Assembly: GCF_002532075.1 (NCBI RefSeq) | Contig: NZ_LYXE01000050.1 | Location: 26,501-90,500, forward strand | DNA length: 64,000 bases | Direction of reading: 5' to 3' | From: Candidatus Chloroploca asiatica | Lineage (GTDB): Bacteria > Chloroflexota > Chloroflexia > Chloroflexales > Chloroflexaceae | Shown: in pieces, positions 49,345 through 57,339 of the stretch | How positions within the stretch are numbered: the first letter of the stretch is position 1 | Layout of the letters: each line of letters starts with the position of its first letter | Made by a program: the position numbers and the translations under genes | Notes under the pieces: generated by a model | The model's input: the letters and a program-made list of their open reading frames with translations, nothing else | What the model was told of the DNA's origin: nothing | The model's database searches: none

Positions 49345-52300
49345 TCACTCTAACACAACAATCTGCTGTTTCTCAATGACAGCTAACCATTGCTCACGAA
49401 GCTCTGCCAGCACCTGCTCAACATCGGCTGGTGTGCTCAGTCTGCGTCCACCCACGTGATCGCTGAGCGCCATGTGTACCTCACCGGTCGGCGGTTTCAC
49501 TGGTGCATAGCGTTCACGGAGTTCTGCAATCTGCTGCTGCAACTCAAAGGTCACATTGTTGAGTGCGGTGAGTGCGCCACGAGCCTCGCTCAAGTTCAGC
49601 TCGGCGGTAGTGAGGCGCGTTTGGAGGGGCGCGTAGATCTGCTGCAAGGCATGCAGCTCCTGATCAACCTGCTCCGCTGGCACACCGGCACGACGCACCC
49701 GATCGGGCAGCGTCTGCTCCAGTTCGCTCAGGGCTACCTGGGCTTGCTGCCGCCATGCCGCCGCCTGATTGGTGAGCGCCTGGCGTGCCGCCTGGTAAGC
49801 ACGGTTGATCTCATTCCAGCGTGCGGAATCAGTAATGCTGCGCTCTTGGGTCACCACCCGCCAGTCACTTAGGAAGCGATTGACCTCGGTCAGGCCGATT
49901 TCGGCATTGACCATACTGGTGTAGAAGTCGCGGATATTGGCAAATTCGCTCCCATGGTCACGCTGGTACTCGCTCAGTTGATGCAGCAGATTATGGTAGC
50001 TGGCCAGCGTCTCAGCCTGTTCGCGAAAGCGCGGCAGCCGGGCCTGTGGTGCGGCGGTGTTGAGCAGTTCGGCAATCAGGCTGCGGCCCGACTCGAAGGT
50101 CGGTGGCAGCGGGCAGCGTGCGGTCGCGGCCCAGCGCTGTACGTCTGCGGCTTGCTGATCACTCAGTTGGAGCTTCTCACCCAGGGCGGTGTTCAGGCTG
50201 GCTTGCACCAGCGCTGGTCGAGCGCCAAACAGCGCTTCAAGATAGCCGCGAATCTCGCGCAACTCCTCCATCGTCAGATCGGAGCGCACACCCTGGACGC
50301 GCAAACTGCGGAAGCGGGTCTCTTTGGTCAGCACCTGGACCACCTCGGGATCAGCGGGATCGCTGAGCGTGCGACTGTTATCAATCAAGCGACAGGCCGA
50401 TGCACGGATCAGCAGAGCCAACCCGACCTTGACCGCATTGGGATCCCAGCCAAAGGGTGGCCGCTCCAGATCGCTGCGGAGCGCCTCGGCCTGGACGAAC
50501 TGCTGATACTGATCGTCTACCGGTAGCCGGGAGCGCAGCGCACTCAGCAGCGGATGGGCATCGTTGAGGGTACCATCGCTGCGATACACCCCCAGTTCGC
50601 GCAGATCGGCATTGGATGGGTTATTGGCCAGTGCCGCCTTGACCGCCGTTTCCTCATTCGTAATCCGATAGGGCATATCGCTGAAGCGCGCATAGATCTG
50701 CGGCAGGATCTCAGCCAGGGTGTTGCGAATGGCGCTACTCGCGCTGTCACCCGCAATTGGATCGTAGCTGGTGCCACGGAAGAATAGCCGTGCCCCGCGC
50801 ACCGCCTGGGCGAGCAAGCGGCGCACCTCGGCCCGATGGCTGGCCAGATCAACCTGTCGCGCCTGACGGGCCACATCCTTCTCGGTCTCATTCGACGTGG
50901 TTGCGGACAGCAACTCCTGTGAGACCTGCTCGGTCGCCAGCGCCAGGGCCAGCATGGAGCGCAAGCCCTGGACATCATCGAGGCGGATCAGAATGGCATG
51001 CGGGCTCTCATTCGAGCGCTGCTTCATAGCGGTGTCATTGCTCAGTTGCGTATCGATCGCCCGCTGGAATGGACTAGAGATCTTCAGGGTGACATGGGCG
51101 GTGGCATTCCGAACCACACGGTTGTCGATCTCCAGTTTGAGCGTCAGTTCCCGTCCTTCGATCGGCACCCGATCAAAGCGCAAGGCCTCCTCGCTATCAT
51201 AGCTCTTGAGCGCTTCGATCAGTTCGTGAGTCTCAATCTGGATGCGCTCCTGTTTATCGCGTACCTTATCCTGAAAGCTGCGCTGCTGGGTATTCAGGAA
51301 CACATACAGCTCGCCAACGCGCTTGGCATAGCGCGCCTCAACCAGCCGATCCAGTTCGACCCTGGCCCATGATCGCACGCTGGTCAGATCGGTATCAATG
51401 CTATCAGCCAGCGCCCGCGCAACATGGTCCAGGGTCGTGGGAATATACTCCGCCTCGCCCAGCAGATAGAGCGCCTTGGCCACCCGTGGCGTGCGCTCGG
51501 TCGCGCCCGGTACGCTCTCGCGAATGCGATTCAGATCCGTTTTGGTTTCGATGGGTGCATCGGTGGCCAGTTGATCATACAGATCGGCCAGGCAGAGCAA
51601 CCGACCGATTGATCCCTCTAACAGGCCGGGGGTCTCAATAATCGCACCCTGCACGACACCGATCATGGTGCGGTTTGAGCCCGTCAGTGCCTCATCGCGC
51701 CCAGCTGCCTGAGCAATGCCTTTGACCACATCCGGGATGACCGTCACCGTCCAGGGCATATACGGATAGAACAGCGCAAATTGCTCGGCATTCGGCGCAG
51801 GATATTGGCGCTGGCCCTGAATCGTGCCCATATCGGTCAGATCGCCGCTGCGATCCTGAAAGCGTTGCTCAAGCAGCGTGCGCGCCTGCTGGGTCTTGAG
51901 CAACAAGCGTTGCTCGACCACCAGGCTGATGTCTTCATTGCTGAGCTTGCATTTGCTGGCGAAGCGCTGGTTGATCTTGGCGTACTCCTCCTGTTGGAGA
52001 CTCGATTGGAGCGCCTGGACATCGCCGTGGGCGGTCACGGCAATCCAGATCCGGCCAGCACCCGTCGCGGCGGCGGTCTCGATCAGCGCCTGCACCTGCT
52101 GGGCACGCTCGGTGCGCTGGCCACCGGCGATCCACTGGCCTAACTCATCAAGCTGAATAAAGAGTTTGTGGCGACGGCCACCGCCATCGCGAACCTCACA
52201 CCAGCGCCGGAAGCGAGCAATCAGATCGGTGGGGGTGATACCACGCTGCGCGACCATCGTCACGGCGCGTTCAACGGAAGCCGGGCCATCACGGAAGTTC

Positions 52301-52959
52301 TCGGGCAGGAGGGTGGCAGCAACCTGGTAGAGCCCTTCAAGATAGAACTCGGGATCGGCGCGCACTTCTTCCCAGCTTGTGCCAGTCTGCTGGGCCACCT
52401 GCGCCCGAAAATCGCTGGTCAGGCTGCGCTCATCGATCTGGTATTCAATGGCCCAGGCCAACGGCCAGTTCTGGGTGTAGCCTCGGTCGTTGGCAAACAG
52501 CTTGAAGGTAATCAGGGCTAACGTGTCATCCCGCGAGGCCACCAGCGCGTGCAGGTTGCCACCCACCACCGTGGTGGTCAGTTTGCGCTTCAGGATGGTC
52601 AGGTAGCGACTCAGTGCCGCCCGGTCGGGACTTATCGAGGGTAAACGGGTCAAGAAGATTTCGTGGATGGGCTGATCGTTGAGATCCTGGCCTTCGAGCA
52701 GCGTCCCGATCACTTTGACCAGCAGGGATTTGCCGGATCCAAAGAAGCCGCTGATCCACATACCAATGCCCTGCTCATCCACACGATCGGCCGACTCGGC
52801 GTAGACATCCAGGAAGCTCCGCAGATAGCGCTCCCACTGAGGGGTCACCACCAGATTGCGGATCTCATCCAGAAGAACGGTTGGTCGCCGATCAACAACC
52901 TTGACGACCGGTTCAATCCGCTCCTGAATCGTGGTTGCAAAGGTATCACGAATGCGCAT
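49345..52959 (-). CDS. brxC: BREX P-loop ATPase BrxC
   Basis: 1204 residues, the usual size. The N-terminal ATPase has Walker A 'GFFGSGKSLLVK' (71-82), preceded by 'QWERYLRSFLDVYAESADRV', and 'LFIQLDELGQWIAGG' as Walker B. Long helical and coiled-coil regions fill the second half (~1000-1180). The ATG follows a GAGGGA site, 39 bp after the brxB stop. BrxC is one of the core proteins of BREX, assembled with BrxB, PglX and PglZ for methylation and exclusion of phage DNA. Confidence 0.93.
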   Translation of the reverse strand: MRIRDTFATTIQERIEPVVKVVDRRPTVLLDEIRNLVVTPQWERYLRSFLDVYAESADRVDEQGIGMWISGFFGSGKSLLVKVIGTLLEGQDLNDQPIHEIFLTRLPSISPDRAALSRYLTILKRKLTTTVVGGNLHALVASRDDTLALITFKLFANDRGYTQNWPLAWAIEYQIDERSLTSDFRAQVAQQTGTSWEEVRADPEFYLEGLYQVAATLLPENFRDGPASVERAVTMVAQRGITPTDLIARFRRWCEVRDGGGRRHKLFIQLDELGQWIAGGQRTERAQQVQALIETAAATGAGRIWIAVTAHGDVQALQSSLQQEEYAKINQRFASKCKLSNEDISLVVEQRLLLKTQQARTLLEQRFQDRSGDLTDMGTIQGQRQYPAPNAEQFALFYPYMPWTVTVIPDVVKGIAQAAGRDEALTGSNRTMIGVVQGAIIETPGLLEGSIGRLLCLADLYDQLATDAPIETKTDLNRIRESVPGATERTPRVAKALYLLGEAEYIPTTLDHVARALADSIDTDLTSVRSWARVELDRLVEARYAKRVGELYVFLNTQQRSFQDKVRDKQERIQIETHELIEALKSYDSEEALRFDRVPIEGRELTLKLEIDNRVVRNATAHVTLKISSPFQRAIDTQLSNDTAMKQRSNESPHAILIRLDDVQGLRSMLALALATEQVSQELLSATTSNETEKDVARQARQVDLASHRAEVRRLLAQAVRGARLFFRGTSYDPIAGDSASSAIRNTLAEILPQIYARFSDMPYRITNEETAVKAALANNPSNADLRELGVYRSDGTLNDAHPLLSALRSRLPVDDQYQQFVQAEALRSDLERPPFGWDPNAVKVGLALLIRASACRLIDNSRTLSDPADPEVVQVLTKETRFRSLRVQGVRSDLTMEELREIRGYLEALFGARPALVQASLNTALGEKLQLSDQQAADVQRWAATARCPLPPTFESGRSLIAELLNTAAPQARLPRFREQAETLASYHNLLHQLSEYQRDHGSEFANIRDFYTSMVNAEIGLTEVNRFLSDWRVVTQERSITDSARWNEINRAYQAARQALTNQAAAWRQQAQVALSELEQTLPDRVRRAGVPAEQVDQELHALQQIYAPLQTRLTTAELNLSEARGALTALNNVTFELQQQIAELRERYAPVKPPTGEVHMALSDHVGGRRLSTPADVEQVLAELREQWLAVIEKQQIVVLE

Positions 52960-52998
52960 AAACTATCCCTCTAAACGGCATGACAAACGAGATCGATC

Positions 52999-53580
52999 TT
53001 ACACCTCTTCGCCACGATAGAAACTCTGCCGAAGCCGCTCTTGCCCAAGAAACAGGTAGGTGCGACTCGATTGCGCCGGGCGAACACCCGGAACCAGCAA
53101 CACAATCGGGATAACCTTGTTGGTTCGCGGATCGCGAGGCTCCTGCTCCGCCAGCGCCTCCATCATACTGGTCGGCGTCCCAAGGGGATGCAGCGCTGCC
53201 AAACCCCGTAACACGATGACCGGGCGGCCGCTCTGCTCAGGCTGCAGCGTGGTGGTGATCGCATCAGCCACTCGGCGTGCCCAGAGCCGCATGATCGAGT
53301 CCGCCGCACCGGCTCCTTTGACCGGATCAGCCAGGAGTTGTTCACGGCGCGCCTCCTGACCGGCGGTGCTCTGCAACACAATGGACAGGACATCCAGGTG
53401 GCAGAACGTCAGCGATGCTTCGTTGCGCAACTCCTCATCAACCAGTCGCCGCACCGTGCGCTCCTGCTCGGGTGGATAGACAAAGTAGACGTACGGTCGA
53501 CCATGGCTATGTCCGATTCCATCGTAGGCCTGTTGCAGGCGCTGTTTGAGGAACAGCATTCGATCAGCGAGATCGCTCAT
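52999..53580 (-). CDS. brxB: BREX protein BrxB (DUF1788)
   Basis: 193 residues from the ATG at 53580 with GAGGAGG upstream; the longer ORF runs into brxA. 'MSDLADRMLFLKQRLQQAYD', 'RPYVYFVYPPEQERTVRRLV' and 'SSRTYLFLGQERLRQSFYRG' are typical of DUF1788. It overlaps the end of brxA by 17 bp. Its biochemical role is not settled, though it is needed for type 1 BREX defence. Confidence 0.92.
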   Translation of the reverse strand: MSDLADRMLFLKQRLQQAYDGIGHSHGRPYVYFVYPPEQERTVRRLVDEELRNEASLTFCHLDVLSIVLQSTAGQEARREQLLADPVKGAGAADSIMRLWARRVADAITTTLQPEQSGRPVIVLRGLAALHPLGTPTSMMEALAEQEPRDPRTNKVIPIVLLVPGVRPAQSSRTYLFLGQERLRQSFYRGEEV

Positions 53581-54307
53581 GGAGCACCTCCTCATCGAGT
53601 ATGGCACGAACGATCTTCTGGGCACGCGCAGCATCCCATAACCAGATCTGCCAATCGGGATGGCGGGCCAGATCAGCGTTGGCAATCCCTTCGGCACGCA
53701 GCAACCGGATCAAGTGTTCGGCAGCAGATAACGGGACGAGTGGCTCAATAATCCGCTTCGATGCGCGTCCGATCAGCAGGCCATAGTCACGCAGAATCGA
53801 GAGTACATTTCCCGCGAGCTTTTCTCGAGTCGAGTGGCTCCAACTCAACAGTTCAGCGTGCTCGGACTCGCGTTGATCGAGGAAGCGCTGCACATCTGCG
53901 CGTACCAGCACATGGTCACCCTGCTGCCAGCGTGGCACAAGCTCGTGTTGGATGAACTCATACATGAGGGTATCCTGGCGCGCCGTATGGAGCAGCAAGA
54001 CCGATGGCAGTGCGGCCTCTCGGCTAGTGGCCGCAAATCCCACTAGGTCGTCCAGCACCCATGCGGGAGGCGACCAGCGCGTCAGGCGGCGTTGGATAAC
54101 TTCAACAATCGTGACCCGAGTCGCACGCGCACGCTGCGGAAGCTCACCGTCAACGAGCGCCCGTCGCGCAGCAGCGAGGCTCTGGAGACGCTGATAGGTC
54201 AAGAGAAATTGCCGGGTCTCATCGAGCAGACCCGCCTTTGACGCATTTGTAGGGAGATAGTCGCCGGAAACACGCCAGCGCACCAACGGCTCGATGCTCG
54301 TCGTCAC
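53564..54307 (-). CDS. brxA: BREX protein BrxA (DUF1819)
   Basis: 247 residues from a GTG at 54307. 'VRWRVSGDYLPTNASKAGLL', 'IVEVIQRRLTRWSPPAWVLD' and 'LLHTARQDTLMYEFIQHELV' match DUF1819/BrxA, a small helical DNA-binding protein at the start of type 1 BREX operons. It is the first gene of the island. A TATACT-like -10 lies on the minus strand at 54350-54355 without a convincing -35. Confidence 0.9.
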   Translation of the reverse strand: MTTSIEPLVRWRVSGDYLPTNASKAGLLDETRQFLLTYQRLQSLAAARRALVDGELPQRARATRVTIVEVIQRRLTRWSPPAWVLDDLVGFAATSREAALPSVLLLHTARQDTLMYEFIQHELVPRWQQGDHVLVRADVQRFLDQRESEHAELLSWSHSTREKLAGNVLSILRDYGLLIGRASKRIIEPLVPLSAAEHLIRLLRAEGIANADLARHPDWQIWLWDAARAQKIVRAILDEEVLHERSR

Positions 54308-54606
54308 GGTACTCTCAATAGGTTATTCCAAGTGATCTACATATACGCCAGTATAGCATGCTCAGGTTCGGCATTTCCAGCATGCAATCGTAACGATTCC
54401 GCAAGCGGAACTCATATGGACTTCTACCGTTCATATACCCCGCCAGACCTTCGGATTTCGTCCATACGCCCGCACCATTGGCGTCAACGCCTCAGCTACA
54501 GCATACGAAACTGGCCTGCCCTGTCTGGATCAGGCCGCGAAGGCGATCTGTGCGAGCCAGCAGCCGAACCGTTCACGGCGATGACCGTAGATGCCATCGC
54601 TCTCCC
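54308..54606. other. Upstream region of the BREX operon
   Basis: About 300 bp without a gene. It should hold the BREX promoter (possible -10 TATACT, minus strand, 54350-54355). At about 54465-54530 lies a degenerate copy of the interspersed repeat seen at 27975-28130 ('ggcgtcaacgcc', 'ctggatca'). No BrxR-like regulator gene is present. Confidence 0.45.
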
Positions 54607-55281
54607 CTACTCCCCAAACGGGTCATCCCCTGCGTCAGCATTGCCATACCAACTGTAGGCCAACCGCCGGGCCGGGTCGCTGAAACGCACCGCGGCGGGG
54701 TCGAAGCGGGCCGGGTCATACCCCTGCGGCAGCCAGGTGCGGAGATCTTCGTCCAACGTGTCATCGGCGAGGTCACGGAGGATCTCCGCAAAGCGATACA
54801 TGCCTCCACAATCCTCGGGTGGGCAGGCCCGCGCACCCCCAACGCAGCGCGGATACCTGGCGGTGAAATCACGGCGAAGCACGTCGACCAGCCGGACGGT
54901 GTGCTGCCAGTTGTCGCCGAAGTCGTACTCATACCGGGCCGTGTCGTTGCGGAGGGTGAACATCGACGCAACCTGAGACGCCCAACTCGGCGGGTCGTCG
55001 CAATCTTGGCTCAGGTTGTGGATACCGAAGACCCGTTCCTGCTTCGTGCGTGGATGGGGGATGGTGAAACGGTGCAAATGATAGTCGAGCCAGCCCATCG
55101 CATCCTGAATCGCGACGTGCAGATCCCAAAAGGTAGCGTCGCCGGGCACCTCAATTTCACGCCAGATCAGCGGCTCCGATCGCTGAAGCTCAAGGCGAAA
55201 GCGGAGCACCAGCGCCTGGGTCGGCATCAGCAGTTCGCGCCCGCCACGCTGCAGTTTCGAGCGTCCATCGGTGGTCGTCAT
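54607..55281 (-). CDS. Plasmid pRiA4b ORF-3-like protein
   Basis: 224 residues from the second ATG of a pair (six bases after GGAG). 'FRLELQRSEPLIWREIEVPG', 'TFWDLHVAIQDAMGWLDYHL' and 'YEYDFGDNWQHTVRLVDVL' are the hallmark blocks of the pRiA4b ORF-3 family, with 'PPEDCGG' after. The family is common near mobile elements and defence genes, but its function is unknown. It lies 299 bp upstream of brxA on the same strand. Confidence 0.88.
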   Translation of the reverse strand: MTTTDGRSKLQRGGRELLMPTQALVLRFRLELQRSEPLIWREIEVPGDATFWDLHVAIQDAMGWLDYHLHRFTIPHPRTKQERVFGIHNLSQDCDDPPSWASQVASMFTLRNDTARYEYDFGDNWQHTVRLVDVLRRDFTARYPRCVGGARACPPEDCGGMYRFAEILRDLADDTLDEDLRTWLPQGYDPARFDPAAVRFSDPARRLAYSWYGNADAGDDPFGE

Positions 55282-55673
55282 CATTGCTCCTGTCGTTTGG
55301 GAACACGCAGATTATGCTGTTGCCACCCATGATACCTCATGCCCACGCCAACCGCCGCAGCGAGGGCAGCGTTCCAGCAGTCCACCGTGCTCCCAGGCCC
55401 CACAACTCCCTCCAGTGTTCCAGCGAACTGGCCTCGTCGCCGAGCCATCCTACCGTGCAACGAAGCTCACGCGAAGGCGCGAAGGCGCGAAGGCGCGAAG
55501 GGTTCGCGCACCTCCGCGAAAACCTTTGCGCCTTTGCGTCAAAAGAACCGCCTTCGTTGCAAGGTATTGGAGCATAGACAACACGTAGTTGCCTGAACGA
55601 TGATTGGTGTGTCGGTACATGTGTGCGTGTGGTATCCTATCGGCAGATGACGATGAACGAAAGGTCTACCCCG
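55282..55673. other. Intergenic region with short tandem repeat
   Basis: About 390 bp. A run of 'gcgaag' units (tandem 8-bp gcgaaggc, ~55470-55500) is followed by 'cctttgcgtcaaaa', also present near 28140-28160. Six-frame reading shows no credible gene. Confidence 0.45.
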
Positions 55674-55898
55674 ATGACGATGTATGTCTTGATTGAACAC
55701 CACCCTGAAGGTACGATCACGGCCTCGCTGATCGGCTGGCCTGCGATCACCGCCCAGGGTGGCACGGAGGCGGAGGCCTTGCATGCGCTCCGGCGTTCAT
55801 TTGCTGCGCAGCTTGGTGATGCGAAAATCTTCCCGCTTGAGTTTGAGGAAGCACGACCGTGGCTCCAGACGGCAGGCATGTTTCACGACGATCCTTAG
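55674..55898 (+). CDS. HicB-like small protein
   Basis: 74 residues from the ATG at 55674 (AAAGG nine bases upstream); further upstream ATGs are possible. 'MYVLIEHHPEGTITASLIGW' then 'TQGGTEAEALHALR'-like spacing follows the HicB fold (partial RNase H-like). No HicA toxin accompanies it, so it may be a solitary HicB-like protein. It is followed by a strong terminator hairpin. Confidence 0.65.
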   Translation: MTMYVLIEHHPEGTITASLIGWPAITAQGGTEAEALHALRRSFAAQLGDAKIFPLEFEEARPWLQTAGMFHDDP

Positions 55899-55971
55899 CG
55901 TAGCGGCGATCCAGCGCGTTTCAGTGCATCACACAGGGCCAGCGCCAGGCGGCGCTGGCCCTGTGGTGTTT
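55898..55971 (+). terminator. Terminator hairpin, copy 2 of a dispersed element
   Basis: Stem 55932-55946 with 55951-55965 (15 bp, loop aggc) is followed by a short T-run (gttttg), a good intrinsic terminator for the HicB-like gene. Its lead 'gcgtagcgg...tttcagtgca' matches the element at 6061-6128. Confidence 0.7.
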
Positions 55972-56002
55972 TGTCACTAAAGTACGATCGATATCTCCGG
56001 CC

Positions 56003-56722
56003 TTATAAAGGGGGACGCTGAAATGCTCCACGGACGGCGTTGAGCGCTGGTATCATGTCGTTATCTTCAAGATGACGCTTGCTACTCAAGGTACGATAGG
56101 TCACCTCACTGCTTCCGCTATGGAAGCGGCTCAGAATACCATAAGCCCGTTGAAGCATCGTGCGTTGGGTTCCTCGGAGCGCTTTACCCGTCGCGATGAG
56201 GGTTGCACCTTGCTTGACGAGACTGCCCAGACTGTCAATTTGCAAGGCTGTCCAGACGAGATTGCGGTGATAACATCCCAACGAGGCACGTGTTTGCGTC
56301 TGCATAAAGTGTCGAGGCATCCAGATCGCTCGGCTGCGCGCATGACCATAAAGAACATCACCAGCCTGCACGTCGGCCGTTCCAAGCGGTATGCGAGTCT
56401 GCGCCAGGTCGGTCAGTCGGCGATTGTCCGGGGGGCTTTGCCAGCGGGTCAAGGCTTCGAGGGCGCTGTGGATGGCACCGCCTTCAATTGCAGGTAATGT
56501 TGTCATCGCACCTGTACCACGAATGATCGTGGCGATACTGAATGGATCAAGAGCCACCCCATGCCCCCGTGCGGTTGCCACCCCAGTGCGGAGTTGGGTC
56601 AATCTGCTCAAGGTCATTTCCGCGAGATCAGTCAATGTAGAGCTGCTCAGATTGCCGGATTGTCGAAGGGTAACAATGCTAGCACGTCGCAGCATTGGGG
56701 CAAACTGGATAAGCTCAGACAA
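56003..56722 (-). CDS. Uncharacterised protein, probably 5'-truncated
   Basis: 239 residues from a TTG without a ribosome-binding site. The same frame stays open upstream to about 56840 and reads plausibly ('GFDGTLELEGFCYPHGVA'), but no start codon precedes it, so the gene may have lost its beginning. I do not recognise the protein. It is mostly polar, with helical stretches such as 'LSRLTQLRTGVATARGHG' and no membrane helix or catalytic motif. It may be a remnant. Confidence 0.4.
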   Translation of the reverse strand: MSELIQFAPMLRRASIVTLRQSGNLSSSTLTDLAEMTLSRLTQLRTGVATARGHGVALDPFSIATIIRGTGAMTTLPAIEGGAIHSALEALTRWQSPPDNRRLTDLAQTRIPLGTADVQAGDVLYGHARSRAIWMPRHFMQTQTRASLGCYHRNLVWTALQIDSLGSLVKQGATLIATGKALRGTQRTMLQRAYGILSRFHSGSSEVTYRTLSSKRHLEDNDMIPALNAVRGAFQRPPL

Positions 56723-56836
56723 GTTGAGTTGCTCGGTGCAGCTGAGACTGATGATGCAGGCGACTCCGTGAGGATAACAAAATCCTTCAAGCTCAAGAGT
56801 GCCATCGAAACCGGTGATCGCAAGCCCCCACCCGGC

Positions 56837-57193
56837 TCACGCACCCGGCCAGGCGGCGCAACAACGGGTACGATCTTTCGTGAGTATGGTACGCTTTTTC
56901 GTGAGGCAACGAGTCCGCCAAAGTAAGATTCTCTTGTGAGGCAGAACGGGCGGCAAATCTAGTTGACATTCAACAGCCGAAACCGCACCCAAGGTCTGCA
57001 GGGCACGCAGGCTCTGGGCGCGCTGCTGGTAGGCGTCGATCGCGCAACGCGCTACCACATCGTCACGAAGATCGTTCGCTGTCTGCTCGAACCGCTGGAA
57101 GACCGTCGTTTCACGCAGCGCGGCAGCGAAGGCCTGCGTCGCCGCGTGGACATCCGTGGTCTGCGCCACGGCGTGGGCTTGATCAACACTCAC
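56837..57193 (-). CDS. YlbF/YmcA-like small helical protein, odd C-terminus
   Basis: 118 residues from a GTG at 57193, eight bases after AAAGGAG; the ORF's first ATG overlaps that site. Residues 1-70 ('AATQAFAAALRETTVFQRFE', 'VVARCAIDAYQQRAQSLRAL') fit the two-helix YlbF/DUF964 pattern. After 'GAVSAVE' the sequence becomes Arg/Cys-rich and unlike the family, so a frameshift or fusion is likely there. A terminator-like hairpin separates it from arsA downstream. Confidence 0.45.
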   Translation of the reverse strand: MSVDQAHAVAQTTDVHAATQAFAAALRETTVFQRFEQTANDLRDDVVARCAIDAYQQRAQSLRALQTLGAVSAVECQLDLPPVLPHKRILLWRTRCLTKKRTILTKDRTRCCAAWPGA

Positions 57194-57245
57194 TGGGCGT
57201 ACTCCTTTAGACAAGGTTCAAACGGACTTGACCGTCTAGCAAGGC

Positions 57246-57305
57246 TCGTAGGAGGGGCTTCAGCCCCGTATGGGCGTAGTAACGGGGCTGAAGCTCCTCC
57301 TACGA
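57246..57305. terminator. 24-bp hairpin between arsA and the YlbF-like gene
   Basis: Arms 57246-57269 and 57282-57305 pair with one mismatch around a 12-nt loop; the core is gtaggaggggcttcagcccc. Placed 35 bp beyond the arsA stop, it could terminate the ars operon. The sequence type is a common dispersed repeat in many bacteria, so it may also be a REP-like element. Confidence 0.6.
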
Positions 57306-57339
57306 ACGGTCAAGCTCAAAGGCTCTTTCGGAAACCTTA

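Noticed and set aside
55470..55500. Short tandem gcgaaggc repeat as a functional element
   Set aside because: Too short and too simple to assign; noted only as part of the intergenic region.
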